In this document: piece by piece, positions 32,734 through 43,907 of the stretch | Position numbering within the stretch: the stretch's first letter is position 1 | Layout of the letters: each line of letters begins with the position of its first letter | Origin: Ichthyophis bannanicus | Taxonomy: Eukaryota; Chordata; Amphibia; Gymnophiona; Ichthyophiidae | Direction of reading: 5' to 3' | DNA: 64,000 bases | Assembly: GCA_033557465.1 (NCBI GenBank) | Contig: CM066037.1 | Span: 207,637,156-207,701,155, forward strand | Program-made: the position numbers and the translations under genes | The notes under the pieces: model-generated | What the model was told of the DNA's origin: nothing | What the model saw: only the letters and a program-made list of their open reading frames with translations | Database searches by the model: none

Positions 32734-32863
32734 CCCTTTCCTGTGCACAACAGATTACATAACGTAAGATAAAAATAAATAATTTTCCAGAAATTTTGAA
32801 TCCGGTGGAACATTTGTGGGAAAATTTGAAGGTTGCCATATGGCAACAACAGCCATGAAAGGG
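32734..32863. mobile_element. piggyBac-type MITE with TTAA target sites
   Basis: A 130-base insert flanked by TTAA (32730-32733 and 32864-32867). Ends CCCTTTC/GAAAGGG are inverted. The centre-right holds a perfect palindrome GTTGCCATATGGCAAC (32832-32847). TTAA duplication and CCCTTT-type ends are the hallmark of piggyBac elements. It sits inside the L2 RT region. Confidence 0.7.
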
Positions 32864-33057
32864 TTAAGTAGTTTTGAAGCAAAGGAGAGGAGAGAGAAAG
32901 GTCAATAACTGGAAGGACAGGTAGGATCTAGTGAAGGCGTTTTGAGGAGAAGTGTAACCACAGCATGTTTGAAGGCCACAGGAACAGTTGCAGTGGAAAG
33001 CAAAATGTTAAGGATATGACAGATGGAAGGGATGACAGCAGAAGAGATAGAGCTTAG

Positions 33058-33660
33058 TAGAGCCTACTAGTCTCCCAGTGGAGGTGATAGAGATGAGTAC
33101 AGTATCTGAATTCAAAAAAGCATGGGATAAACACAGAGGATCTCTAAAGGAAAAAAGGGGACTGTTGTAGTTGTTGATATGGAAAGACAGACTAGATAGA
33201 AACATAGAAAAATGACAACAGAAAAGACCACATGGCCTATCATAAGGCATATGGGTCAGACTTAAAGATCTCAATATGTATACTTTGGAGGAAAGGCCAG
33301 AGAGAGAGAAGATATAATAGAGACGTTTAAATACCTCTGTGGTATAAATGCACAGGAGGAGAGCCTCTTTCAATTGAAAGAAATCTCTGTAACAAGAGGA
33401 CATAGGATGAAGGTGAAAGGGGATAAACTCAGGAGCAATATGCGGAAATATTTATTTACGGAAAGAGTGGTAGGTGCATGGAATGGTGTTCCAGTGGAGG
33501 TAGCAGAGACCAGGATAGTATCTGAATTCAAGAAAGCATAGGACAAACACAGAAGATCTCTAAAGGAAAAAAAAGGGACTATAGTAGCTGTTATAGAAGG
33601 GCAGACTGGATAGACCATATGATTTTTTTCTGCCATCATGTTTCTATGTCTGCGACCATG
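33058..33660 (+). mobile_element. CR1-B 3' ends, two partial copies
   Basis: 33058-33240 is a 3' terminal piece (RGSLKEKRGL-type coding end, then ACCACATGGCCTATC). 33245-33660 is a longer piece encoding the C-terminus (TLEERPERE-like, EIIETFKYL-like) and ending TGCCATCATGTTTCTATGTC. CR1-type TTTCTATG tail repeats fit. Confidence 0.7.
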
Positions 33661-33734
33661 CCCACGTTTAGACCTGCTCCAGACACAAATAGGTAACAGA
33701 AAAATGTTTGTTTTATGCCATAATACATTCAGAG

Positions 33735-33832
33735 GGTGTAGAGAAGATGGAGAGTTAAGTGACTAGCCTAAGATCACAATGAGCAGCACTGGGATTTTAA
33801 TCCTGGCTATAACCTACTACTCTAACCATTAG
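33735..33832 (-). mobile_element. tRNA-derived SINE head fragment
   Basis: GGAGAGTTAAGTGACTAGCC and the reverse of the A-box region (ACTCTAACCATTAGGCT) at the right. The 3' tail is missing. Confidence 0.55.
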
Positions 33833-33837
33833 GCTGA

Positions 33838-33995
33838 AATACTATTCTGGGGACATCTACAGTATGTAGTCATCCTCATAGATGTCCATATCAGGCATAT
33901 CCATGTTTGTGAAATCGTGCCTGAACTTGGGCATGCCTCCTTTTTTTTTCCAGAAGTTCTGACTTGGACATCCTTTGCAAAATGTGCTTTAATGT
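33838..33995. repeat. Dispersed repeat R1, partial
   Basis: Shares TGTCCAT, GGCATATCCATGTTTGTGAAATCGTG and TTTTCCAGAAGTTCTGACTTGG patterns with 34970-35060. Confidence 0.5.
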
Positions 33996-34231
33996 GATTT
34001 TCCCAGGTATTTATGGTGTTAGAAACAAAAATGGAGCAGGTGAATTATGAACTCTGAACAAATTATATAAATAAACTCTCCTAACTGCAGTCAAAAAAGA
34101 AGCTCAAATTTCTACATGATGTAGATAAAACTACACCGGCAAAAGATTCATTATTGCTTCTTTATAACATCTCTTTGTGTATTTTAACTGCAAAACTGTG
34201 TGATTCTAATAACTTCTCTTAAATCATGCAA

Positions 34232-34400
34232 ATGTGATTTATTTATTTATTTTATTTATTTATTTATTTACATCTCTTATATACCGCACTCTTTAGCATC
34301 AGCGCGGTTTACATCGAACAAAAATTCAGCACCATAAGCAAGCGTCTGAGTTACAGTAAACAGGGGAATAAAACTTGGATAACAGGGTAAAATCAGTAAA
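34232..34400 (-). mobile_element. SINE-tail-type repeat
   Basis: A TTTATTTATT run, then CTCTTATATACCGCACTCTTT and AGCGCGGTTTACATCGAAC, the same family as 22013-22200. No tRNA head is visible. Confidence 0.5.
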
Positions 34401-34794
34401 TTGCTTTCATATCATAGCAAAAGAATTTTTGAATTTATCTTGTCTACGCCATTTGATTTGCTGAATCAGCAATGAGTTTATTCCTCAAGAATAACAAAAA
34501 ATACCCCAAGCCTGGCTAGTAGTTTCATCAGGATAACAAGTGTATTTGCAGAGCAATATGTTTCACAATGGTGGTGTCTGAAACATACTGGTTACGCTGA
34601 GCACCCCTAAGTAATACTAATCAAGGAAAATAGCAATTACTGGCAAGTTGTAAAGGAATGAATAGCACAGGCACAAAAAAAGGGCCTTTACTATCAATGA
34701 CATTTATGAACAGAGTTCATTAGCATGATTATAGTTTATTAAAATGTAAAATGTAACTCGAACTATTACTGAAAGACGTAAAATAAATACTACA

Positions 34795-35105
34795 GAGTCA
34801 TTTTGAAAGCTCTATTCAAGCTTTAGATGTTCAAAAACAGCCATTGAGACATCCAAAGCACAGAGATGTCTCCAGAGCCATTTTAGAAATTGGCTCTAGG
34901 ATTATCCCCAATGTGAGGTCATCCAAGTCTGAATGGTTCTGGGGATGTCTATGTAGACACCCCCACAGATGCCCATATTGGGCATGTCCATGTTTGTGAA
35001 ATCGTGTCTGCGCCTGAACATGTGTGTGTTTTTTTCCCAGACATTCCAGCTTAGACATCCCAGATTGCACTCGGATGTCCCTTCCAAAATTCCCCTCTAC
35101 ATAAA
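34795..35105. repeat. Dispersed repeat R1
   Basis: Most compact copy of R1, running from TTTTGAAAGCTCTATTCAAG to CTTCCAAAATTCCC. Its two ends are weakly inverted. Non-coding. Confidence 0.5.
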
Positions 35106-35640
35106 TAAAACATTGTTAAAAAAAAAAGGAAGAGCATGTGGAATGCAGTCATTTTATTAAACTACTGAATTTTGCTCTGCCATTTGTGCATTGTAACAAC
35201 ATAATTATACTGTATTGCTATGTTCCTGTGTCATTTATTAAAAATACCTAAAAAGTATTTAAAAATAAATAAGTCACAAATTGGTATTTTGTGGGCAGTA
35301 ATACGGAGCAAAAGCTACAACTCAAACTAAAAACACAGAGCAGGAGTAACTTGCATAGAGTGGCAGTTACAATCCAAACAAAAAGCACCTTACTGGAAAG
35401 ACCAACATGCCATGCTGGTCTTTATCTGCCATCATTTTCTGATCTACTATGTAATAGATGCTCATGGAATCAGAATGCAAGACTTAGATACTAGCCTTTA
35501 TTTCTGTGCAATCAAATAAAAAATATATAAAGTGATACTTTTTTATTGATTTTAGATCGATTGCATCACTACACTGTTTTCCTTGGGGCAGTTTCTTCAA
35601 ATGGGTTAGTTTTGCACATGCAATCAAAATAAATCCCATT
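35106..35640. other. No gene seen
   Basis: AT-rich spacer. A possible CR1-B tail scrap (TGCCATCATTTTCTGATC) lies near 35430. Confidence 0.3.
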
Positions 35641-35648
35641 CCGGTAGT

Positions 35649-36692
35649 ACTAAAGCACACCAACCAAAAAAAAACAACGCTGGTTCACACACACACAAAT
35701 TATAATTCTACCAACCAACTTTTAGCTGACTCCGAATGGACACATCGTGCCCCCATAACCAAATCTGTCAAAAATGGAATAGGCTGCTTTGAGAGAATTA
35801 TAGAACCATCCTCAGCTCATTATTAAACGGGCAGATAAAGGAGGAGCGATAGTGGTGATGGATGTATCTATGTATGATTCAGAAGTTCAGCTTCATTTGA
35901 CCAACACATTACATTTTATGCTTTTGGAAGTGGATTCTACTGTTTCTTTACAAAATGATATTGCAAGTTTGTCAAAGAGAGCACTTGAGTTTGGCTTTGT
36001 AACAGAAAAAGAATTCTCTTTTTTGAACTCAAAGTATCCCAAAGTTCCAGTATTTTATCTTTTACTAAAAATACATAAGACATTGTTGAATCCACCTGGT
36101 TGACCTATACCTTCTAGTAATGATTCGTTATTGGAATATGTGGGAAGATATTTAGACCAGTTTTTGAAATATGAGATACCTAAAATTTCTTATTTTATTA
36201 AGGACACATCTCATTTTTTGCAGATTCTACAGCAGGTACAGCATATGTCCTTGGTTCAGTGGATTGTCACGCTGGATGTGGCATCGCTTTACACCTCAAT
36301 ACCACAAGATGAGGCTTTACAGTTGCTTGGAGATGTGTGGGAAGTGAGACCCCGCCCACATAAAGTCCCAACAGATTTTTTATTACAGTTAACTGAGATA
36401 GTGCTTAAGAAAAATTACTTTTTATATAGAGATAATTTTTTTCAACAAATCTCTGGGACGGCGACGGGTACTACTTTTGCCCCATCCCTAGCTTAAATGT
36501 ACATGCAAGGGTTTGAGAATAGATTTGTATACCCATCTCCATATACAACTTTTGTCATTGAATGAAAATGATATATTGATGATGTTTTCCTCTTATGGGG
36601 AGGAACGAAAGAAGATCTTCAAACTTTCTTTTCATATCTGAATGGTTGCAATCCTGCGATTCAATTTAATATGGTCAATGATGAAAACATCA
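35649..36692 (+). mobile_element. Penelope-like element, 5' half
   Basis: Left part of a Penelope-like retroelement (PLE). It starts near an inverted copy (35649-35665) of sequence at 46601-46617. RT motifs are read below. It is cut off at 36692 by the 3' end of a CR1-A and resumes at 44892. Confidence 0.85.
35852..36690 (+). pseudogene. Penelope-like reverse transcriptase
   Basis: PLE RT, related to telomerase RT. Motifs in order are VPVFYLLLKIHKT (about 36050), LVQWIVTLDVASLYTSIPQD (about 36250-36310, motif A), ISGTATGTTFAPSLA (about 36450, motif B) and YIDDVFLLWGGTKEDL (about 36575, catalytic Asp pair), then NPAIQFNMVNDEN. Stops interrupt at 36103, 36496 and in the YIDD region, so it is dead. 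PLEs copy themselves by target-primed reverse transcription. Confidence 0.85.
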
Positions 36693-36803
36693 TAAAAACA
36701 TAAGATATGCCATACTGGGTCAGACCAAGGTCCATCAAGCCCAGTATCCTGTTTCCAATAGCTGCCAATCTAGGTCACAAGTACCTAGCAGTTTCCACAA
36801 AAG

Positions 36804-38624
36804 TCACAGGTTCCACAATGCTTGTATTGGGTCAAGCAGATATATCCCGGCTCCCTTTTCATAATGGTTTATGGACCGTTCCTCCAGGAACTCGTCCAAA
36901 TATTTTTTAAACCCAGCTATACTAACAGCTTTTACTACATTCTGCGGTAACAAATTCCAGAGTTTGATTGCACGTTGAGTGAAAAAATATTTTCTCTTAT
37001 TAGCCTTAAATAGTTTACCCTGTAGCTTCATTACATGTCCCCTTGTCTTTCTATATTCTGATGACATAAACAATCGATCTACGTTTACTCTTTCCACTCC
37101 ATTCATTAATTTATAGACCTCTATCATATCTCCCCTCGGCTGTGTCTTTTCCAGGTTGAAGTGCCCTAATCTTTTAGCCTCTCTTCATAGGGGTATCCTT
37201 CCATCCCCTTTACCATTTTGGTGGCTCTTTTCTGTACCTTTTCTAATAACGCTATATCCTTTTTAAGATACGGCAACCAGAATTGTACACAATACTCAAG
37301 GTGCGGTCACACCATCAAACAATACAGAGGCATTATAATATCCTTTGATTTATTTTCCATTCCTTTCATCATACCTAGCATTCTATTTGCTCTCTTGGCC
37401 ACCGCTGCACACTGGGCAGAGGGTTTTAACATGTTATCCATGATTACACCTAAATCTTTTTCCTGGGTGGTGGTTCCTAATGTGGAACCTTGCATCGTGT
37501 AACCATAGTTTAGGTTTTTCTTTCCTAGGTGCATAACTTTGCACTTGTCCACATTAAATTTCATCTGCCATTTGGATGCCCAGTCTCCCAGTTTATCAAG
37601 AGCCTCTTGCAATTTTTCACAATCCTCTTGGGTTTTAACAACTTTAAATAATTTTGTGTCATCTGCAAATTTGATAACCTCACTTGTTATTCCCTTTTCC
37701 AGGTCATTTATGAATATGTCAAAAAGCAGCAGACCCAGCACAGATCCCTGGGATACTTCACTATTCACCTTTCTCTATTGGGAAAATTGGCCATTTAGCC
37801 CTACCCTTTGCTTTTTATCTTTTAACCAGTTCCTGATCCACAATAGTACACCGCCTCCTATCCCATGACTTTTTAGTTTTGCCAAAAGTCTCTGATGAGA
37901 GACTTTGTCAAAGGCTTTCTGAAAGTCCAGATACACTATATCAACTGACTCACCTTTGTCTACCTATTTATTCACACCTTCAAAAAAACATAATAGATTA
38001 GTAAGACAAGATCTTCCTTGTCTAAAGCCATGTTGGCTGTCTCCCTTTAAGCCATGACTATCTAAATGTTCAGTAATTTTGTTATTTATGATGGTTTCTA
38101 CCATTTTTCCTAGTACTGACATCAACCGGTCTGTAGTTTCCCGGATCACCCCTGGAACCCTTTTTAAAAATTGGCGTTACACTTGCCATCCTCCAATCTT
38201 CAGGTATTACAGATGATTTTAATGACAGTTCACAGATTACTAATAGTAGGTCTGCAATCTCATATTTCAGTTCTTTCAACACCCTTGGATATATACCATC
38301 CAGTCCAGGTGATTTGCTACATTTCAGTTTATCAAATATTTGTAATACATCTTCCCGGTGTTTCAATATTTCTTTCAATTCTTCCGCAGTATCACCTTTA
38401 AATACCACTTCAGTCTTGGGTAACATCCCTACATCTTCCTCAGTAAAGTCCAAAGCAAAAAATTTATTCAGTTTCTCCGCTATGGCCTTGTCCCCTCTTA
38501 GTGCCCCTTTTACGCCTCTATCATCTAATGGTCCATCTGACTCTCTCACAGCTTTTTTGTTACAAATGTATTTGTAAAAGTCTTTATTATGCGTTTTTTG
38601 CTTCCACAGTAAGCTTCTTCTCAA
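36804..38624 (-). pseudogene. CR1-A ORF2 reverse transcriptase (broken)
   Basis: From 38624 down: LLWKQKTHNKDFYKYICNKK, SKSPGLDGIYPRVLKELKYE, DWRMASVTPIFKKGSRGDPG. A short deletion near 38125 is followed by DSQHGFRQGRSCLTNLLCFF, then a stop after GVNK. SQGSVLGLLLFDIFINDLEK and FADDTKLFKVVKTQEDC (37768 downward) give RT motifs B and C. The C-terminal piece 37127-36804 has [16 protein letters not shown] sequence. Domain order is normal for CR1. Confidence 0.8.
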
Positions 38625-38878
38625 ATTCTGTTTTTACCTGCCTTATCAATGCCTTGGATTTAACTTGCCAGTGCTTGTGCTGTTTCTAGTTTTCATGATT
38701 TGGCTCTTTTTTCCATTTCCTGAAAGATGCTTTTTTAGCAACAGCCTCTCTGACCTCACCTTGAAACCATGCTGGCAGTTTTTTGGACTTCCTTCCTCTT
38801 TTCTTACAGAATGGAATACAGCTGGTCTGGGCTTCCAAGATAGTATTTTTAAACAACATCCAAGCTTGATGTAAGTAT

Positions 38879-39657
38879 TTAACCTTTGTAACTGCTCCTT
38901 TTAGTTTTTTTAACTATTTTCCTCATTTTATCATAGTCTCCCTTTCGAAAGTTAAAAGGTAGTACTGTGGATTTCCTTACCATCCCTCCTCCATTAATTA
39001 AATCAAACGCGATCATGCTATGATCACTATTGCCAAGTGGCCCCAACACCCTTATCTCTTGCACCAGATCTGGTGTTCCACTAAGGACTAGTTCCACAAT
39101 GGCTTCCCCTCTTGTTGGTTCATGAACCAGCTGCTCCAAGAAGCAGTTATTTATTTCATCTAGAAACTTTATCTCCCTAGCATGTCCTGTCGTGACACTG
39201 ACCCAGTCAATACCGGGGTAATTGAAATCACCCATGTGCTGTAACATTTGTTAGCTTCCCTGATTTCTTTGCGCATTTCATCATCCATTTGTTCATTCTG
39301 GCCAGGCAGTCAACAGTACACCCCCACTACCATTGCTGTTCCCTTTTAACATGTAATTTCAATCCATAGAGAATCTACAGCAAATTTTGTTTCCTGCAAA
39401 ACTTTAATCCTTTGTGACTCAATGCCCTCTCTAACATAGAGCACAACCCCTCCACTAATTTGATCAGTTCTATCATTGTGATATAGTTTGTACCCAGGTA
39501 TCACAGTGTCCCACTGGTTGTCCTCCTTCCACCATGTTTCTGAGATACCAATCATATCTAACCTCTCATTTAGTGCTATATATTCTAACTCTCCCATCTT
39601 ATTTTTTAGACTTCTAGTATTTGCATACAAACATTTTAGAGACTGTATTTTATTCAT
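38879..39657 (-). pseudogene. CR1-A ORF2 endonuclease (broken)
   Basis: KCLYANTRSLKNKMGELEYI near 39630, IGISETWWKED (catalytic Glu), PGYKLYHNDRTDQISGG, then a stop after WIEITC at 39346. It resumes with MGDFNYPGIDWVSVTTGHAR near 39240 and SDHSMIAFDLINGG near 39020. All expected catalytic residues are visible, but the ORF is split by the stop and a frame change between 39250 and 39346. Confidence 0.8.
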
Positions 39658-39860
39658 ATAAATCTGGCTATCGGTAGACAGGGGTAATTTGGAATCTTTA
39701 AGCTCTGTCTGCTACATATTCAAGGGCATTTGGGCTACTTTTGTCTTTATTGGAACCTCTCTGCTGATATGCCCTAACTTCATTCTTTTGGTAGTATCCT
39801 TCAAGGATACGTTGTTCCGAACTATGCACTCTTGGGCAACTGTCATCTCTCCCCTATTAT

Positions 39861-40740
39861 CTAGTTTAAAAGCTGCTCTCTCTCCTTTTTAAAGTTTAAT
39901 GTCAGCAGCCTGGTTCTATCCCGGTTAAGATGAAGCCCATCCCTTCGGAAGAGCCCCTCTTTTCCCCAGAATGTTCCCCAGTATCTAACAAATCCAAAAC
40001 CCTCATCCTTGTACCATTGTCTCATCCACGCATTGAAACTCCGGAGCTCTGCCTGCCTTTTGGGTCCTGCGCGTGGAACGGGAAGCATTTTGGAGAATGC
40101 TACCCTGGACGTTCTGGATTTCAACTTCCTATTTAAAAACCTAAATTTAGCATCCAGAACCTCCCACCACATTTTCTTATGTCATTGGTACAGACATGTA
40201 CCAAGACAGCAGACTCCTTCCCAGTACTATCTAAGACCTTGTATAGGTGGCGTGTGAAGTCCACTACCTTCGCACCAGGAAGGCATGTTACCAGACAATC
40301 CTCACATCCACCAGCCACCCAGTTATCTACATGCCTAATGATTGAATCACCAAGTATAACGGCTGTCCTAACCCTTCCCTCTTGGGCACATGGCTCTGAA
40401 GAAACTTCATTGGTGTGAGAGGGTTTTATATCACCTGGAGGACAGGTCCTAGCTACAGGATCACTGCCTGCCACACCAGGGTGCTGCTCTCCTGTCCGTG
40501 GCTACTTTCCTCCACGGCAACAGGGATGCTACCAGACTGGAGGTGGGACTTCAGGACTATATCCCTGTAGGTCTCGTCTATGTACCTCTCTGTCTTCCTT
40601 ATGTCCTCCAAGTCTGTACTCTAGCCTCCAGAGAGCGGACTCGTTCACTGAGAGCAAAGAGCTCCTTGCACCTAGTGCACACGTAAGACCCCTCACCAAC
40701 TGGGAGAAAATCATACATGTGACACTCAGTGCAAAAGACT
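39861..40740 (-). pseudogene. CR1-A ORF1: zinc finger, coiled coil, SGNH esterase
   Basis: The N-terminal finger at about 40735-40655 reads CTECHMYDFL then SYVCTRCKEL (C-x2-C-x16-C-x2-C), followed by the start of a coiled coil (LSERVRSLEARV). After a frame break, 40474-40133 reads TAVILGDSIIRHVDNWVAGG (SGNH block I, GDS serine) and VHVCTNDI (block III). A second segment to 39861 has RVAFSKMLPVPR and RDGLHLNRDRTRLL (block V, Asp-His). CR1 ORF1 proteins are RNA-binding, and the esterase domain is a known accessory in some CR1 lineages with unclear role. Confidence 0.8.
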
Positions 40741-40981
40741 GGAAAGCCCCCATCTCACTGCTGGACTGTTGTCTGCATTTTAGTTTAGGTTGTATTTACA
40801 TATTTAATTGCTTTACTTACTAAGGGTTGCTGGGGATACTTATACTAATAAAACTATACCAAGCACGTTTAATGTACTTTGTTCACCTGAAGCTTAATTA
40901 ATCTCAGGTCATAGAAACATAGAAATATGATGACAGAAAAAGACCACATGGCCTATCTAGTCTGTCCTTCCATATCAACAA

Positions 40982-41398
40982 TTACAACAGTCCCCTTTTT
41001 ACCTTCAGAGATCCTCTGTGTTTGTCCCATATTTTTTTGAATTCAGTTACTGTCCTCATCTCTACCACCTCCACTGGGAGACTATTCCATGGATCCACTA
41101 CTCTTTTCGTAAAGAAATATTTTCGCATATCACTCCTGAATCTATCTCCCTTCACCCTCATCCCAAGACCCCTCGTAGCAGAACTTGCTTTCAATTGAAA
41201 GAGGCTCTCTCCTTGAACATTTATGCCACGGAGGTATTTAAACATCTCAATCATATCACCTCTATCCCACCTTTCCTCTAAGGTGTACATATTAAGATCC
41301 TTAAGTCTGCCCTCATATGCTTTATAAGACCACTAATCATTTTAGTAGCCACCCTCTGCACCGACTCCATCCTGTTCACATCCTTTTAGCTACTTTAA
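40982..41398 (-). pseudogene. CR1-B ORF2 C-terminus
   Basis: From 41290 down: YTLEERWDRGDMIEMFKYLR, GLGMRVKGDRFRSDMRKYFF, FTKRVVDPWNSLPVEVVEMR, ending KIWDKHRGSLKVKRGLL at 40982. It is the usual conserved C-terminal module of CR1 ORF2 and is separated from RT by the SINE. Confidence 0.75.
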
Positions 41399-41419
41399 GA
41401 TCATCAGACACAACCACGC

Positions 41420-41692
41420 CGGTACTTCAGGCCGGAAGGTCGGGGGTTCAAATCCCACTAGAGGACAGCAACCTTGGGCCGGAAGGACTGGGGTTTCTAG
41501 CCCCACAGGTGCTCCTTGTGGTCTTGGGCAAGCCACTTAACCCTCCATAGCCCATGTTCCCTGTAAAATAGTTATCTCCAAGTTATAATGCCCTGTTCAA
41601 TGTAATTTCAGTTTGTTCAATGTAAACCGCACTGATGCAGAATAGCGCGGTATATAAGAGAATGTAAATAAAAATAAAATAAATAAATAAAA
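41420..41692 (+). mobile_element. tRNA-derived SINE with target duplication
   Basis: A B-box-like GGGGGTTCAAATCCCAC occurs at about 41443-41459, with body GTGCTCCTTGTGGTCTTGGG and a tail TGTAAACCGCACTGATGC...GCGCGGTATATAAGAG and A-rich end. Direct repeats AACCACGCC flank it (41413-41421 and 41694-41702). Removing the SINE and one repeat restores the family B order seen at 17041-17070 (reversed). Confidence 0.75.
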
Positions 41693-41702
41693 AACCACGC
41701 CT

Positions 41703-42724
41703 AGGTCCCGCTCTTCTTTAGTGGACAAAAGTACTTCACCCCCTATACTATATTGCTCCCTTGGATTGCTGCAGTCTAAATGCATGACCTTACATTTTTT
41801 AACATTAAATCCCATCTGCCAAATTCTAGACCATTCTTCAAGCTTAGCAAGATCCCTCCTCATGTTATCTACACCTTCCTGGGTGTCTACTCTATTGCAG
41901 ATTTTGGTATCATCCGCAAAGAGGCAAACCTTATCCGACAGTCCTTCCGCTATATCACTAACAAAGATGTTAAAAAGAATCGGACCAAGGACAGATCCCT
42001 GGGGCACACCACTGGTAACATCCTTCTCCTCAGAGTGAGCTCCATTTACCTGTACTCTTTGTCGCCTCCCAACCAACCAATTTGTAACCCAAGCAGTAAC
42101 TTTAGGGTCCATCCCTAGGGTGCTCAGTTTGTTTATAAGTCGCCTGTGAGGAACAGTGTCAAAGGCTTTACTGAAATTTAAATACACCACATCTAGGGCT
42201 CTCCCTCGGTCCAACTCCCTGATCACCCAGTCAAAGAAATCAATCAGATTTGTCTGACAAGACCTGCCTCTGGTGAATCCATGCTGCCTCGGATCCTGTA
42301 ATCCGCTGGACTCCAGAAACCTCACTATTTTCTCTTTCAGCAGCGTTTCCAATAATTTACTCACCACCAAAGTTAAACTAACCAGCCTGTAGTTTTCAAC
42401 CACATCCTTATTTCCTCTTTTGTGTAAAGGCACCACATGAGCCTCTCTCCAGTCCTTTGGCACCACTCCCGACTCCAACGAGGCATTATAAAGGTCAGTC
42501 AGTGGAGCTGCTAGAACGTCCCCAAGTTCCCTCAGTATTCTAGGGTGTATCCCCTCCGGTCCCATCATTTTGTCTACTTTAAGTTGAGCTAGTTTCTCAC
42601 GAACACAGTCTTCTGAAAATTGTTCAAGATGTCCCTCACTTCTGTTTCTGTTTGTGGGTGTTTTCTGAGGTCCTGCTCCTGATTCTTCATCTGTGAACAC
42701 AGAACAGAAATATTTGTTAAGCAA
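41703..42724 (-). pseudogene. CR1-B ORF2 reverse transcriptase, long open stretch
   Basis: More than 330 codons without a stop. In order: MMGPEGIHPRILRELGDVLA, DWREAHVVPLHKRGNKDVVE, QHGFTRGRSCQTNLIDFF, ALDVVYLNFSKAFDTVPHRR (motif A), TSGVPQGSVLGPILFNIFVS (motif B), KVCLFADDTKICNR (motif C, Asp-Asp) and KKCKVMHLDCSNPREQYSIG. Catalytic Asp residues are all present. The frame continues past ERDLGV into the inserted SINE, so the C-terminus is separated. It begins at 42724, after a frame break from the endonuclease part. Confidence 0.85.
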
Positions 42725-42942
42725 TTCCGCTTTATCCTTATCAGCTTCTACATATTTCTCCCCTGCACCCTTGAGTCTGACAATACCACTTTTGCCCTTC
42801 TTCTTCTAACATATGTGAAAAATGTCTTATCCCCCCATTTTATTGCATTAGCTATTTCCTCCTCCTTTTGAATCTTTGCCTTCCTGACTACTTTGCTAGC
42901 TTCTCTAAGTTTTTCCAAATACAGATGCCTGTCTTCCTCTCT

Positions 42943-43907
42943 CTATGATCTCTTGTATTTTATGAAGGCCTCCCTCTTTTTCTTCACGTTTTCAGCTACT
43001 TCTTTTGATAGCCATAGCGGTCTCCTTTTCCTTTTACCTTTATTTACCATTTTAACAAAAAGGTCAATTGCCCTGAAAATATCCCCTTTCAGTTTTGCCC
43101 ACTGTTTTTCTACATCCCCCAGCTCTTCCCATCCCACTAAGGACTCCCTGAGGTATTGGTCCATCTTGGCAAAGTTAGTCTTCCTAAAGTCTAAGACCCT
43201 CACCTTTGAATGGATTCTAACAGCCCTAGTCCGAATACAGAACCACACCATCTGGTGATCACTTTCACCATTGGTAAGCACCAAGTCCAGTATGGCCCTT
43301 TCAAGTGTGGGGTCTGTTACCAATTGCCTGAATAGTTCTCCCTGTAGAGAATTCAGGATCTCCTTACTTCTAGATGATACTGCAGCAGGAATGTGCCAGT
43401 CAACATCTGGCATATTGAAATCTCCTATCAGTAGCACTTCCCCTTTCCTAGCAATGCTGCATATGTCTTCAATTAACTCTCTGTCCGCCTCCTCCTCTTG
43501 GAGGGAGGTCTATATATCACACCAATGCAAATAGATTTCTCTTTCCCTCTTTTTAGTTTAACCCACAGTGCCTCCTCTCTCCCTTTTAAGCTCTGTAATT
43601 CCAAAGCTTTAATAGTAGTTTTTACATATAGTGCCAGTCCTCCTCCCCTTCTTCCTACCCTGTCCTTTCTGAATAAAGTATAGCCAGGTATAGTTACATC
43701 CCAATCATGGTTTTCTGTGAACCATATTTCTGTAACTGCCACTAAATCCAAGTCAGCCACTCTTACCAAAGCTACAACATCAGGGATCTTATTTCCCATG
43801 CTACGGGCATTTATACACACTGCTTTCCATATGTTACCCCTGTTACCCATTTCCATAAAAGTATTTAATGTATCACATACCTGGGGGCTTTCTTCACCCA
43901 TCCCCAA
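42943..43907 (-). pseudogene. CR1-B ORF2 endonuclease (frameshifted)
   Basis: 43907-43473: WKAVCINARSMGNKIPDVVA, DLVAVTEIWFTENHDWDVTI, then VIYRPPSKRRRR, where the frame breaks near 43490. 43437-42943: MLLIGDFNMPDVDWHIPAAV, AILDLVLTNGESDHQMVWFC (catalytic SDH), then KKREAFIKYKRS. The usual SETW is ITEIWF here. One frameshift splits the domain. Confidence 0.8.

Larger units (their letters stand above)
31081..33057 (-). mobile_element. L2-like LINE, RT and 3' end
   Basis: The 3' end is at the left with CTACTACTACTACT repeats (31080-31101) followed by TTTCATTTGTATAGC, as at 60685. The minus strand encodes L2-type RT: PSLDPTCPSSYRPFS near 32920, [20 protein letters not shown] near 32570 (motif A), [26 protein letters not shown] near 32310 (motif C), and FLKSLHWLPIRFCIQFKFLL near 31800. 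It is broken by frameshifts. Two later insertions sit inside: a tail-type repeat (about 31195-31409) and a TTAA-flanked MITE (32734-32863). Confidence 0.8.
36693..40900 (-). mobile_element. CR1-like LINE family A, near full length
   Basis: The most complete CR1-A here. The 3' tail is at the left (ATAAAAACATAAGATATGCC). Going right it has ORF2 C-terminus, RT, endonuclease, a linker, ORF1 with esterase and zinc finger, and a likely 5'UTR to about 40900. A family B 3' end abuts it at 40913. Length of about 4.2 kb is normal for CR1. Both ORFs contain stops and frameshifts. Confidence 0.85.
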
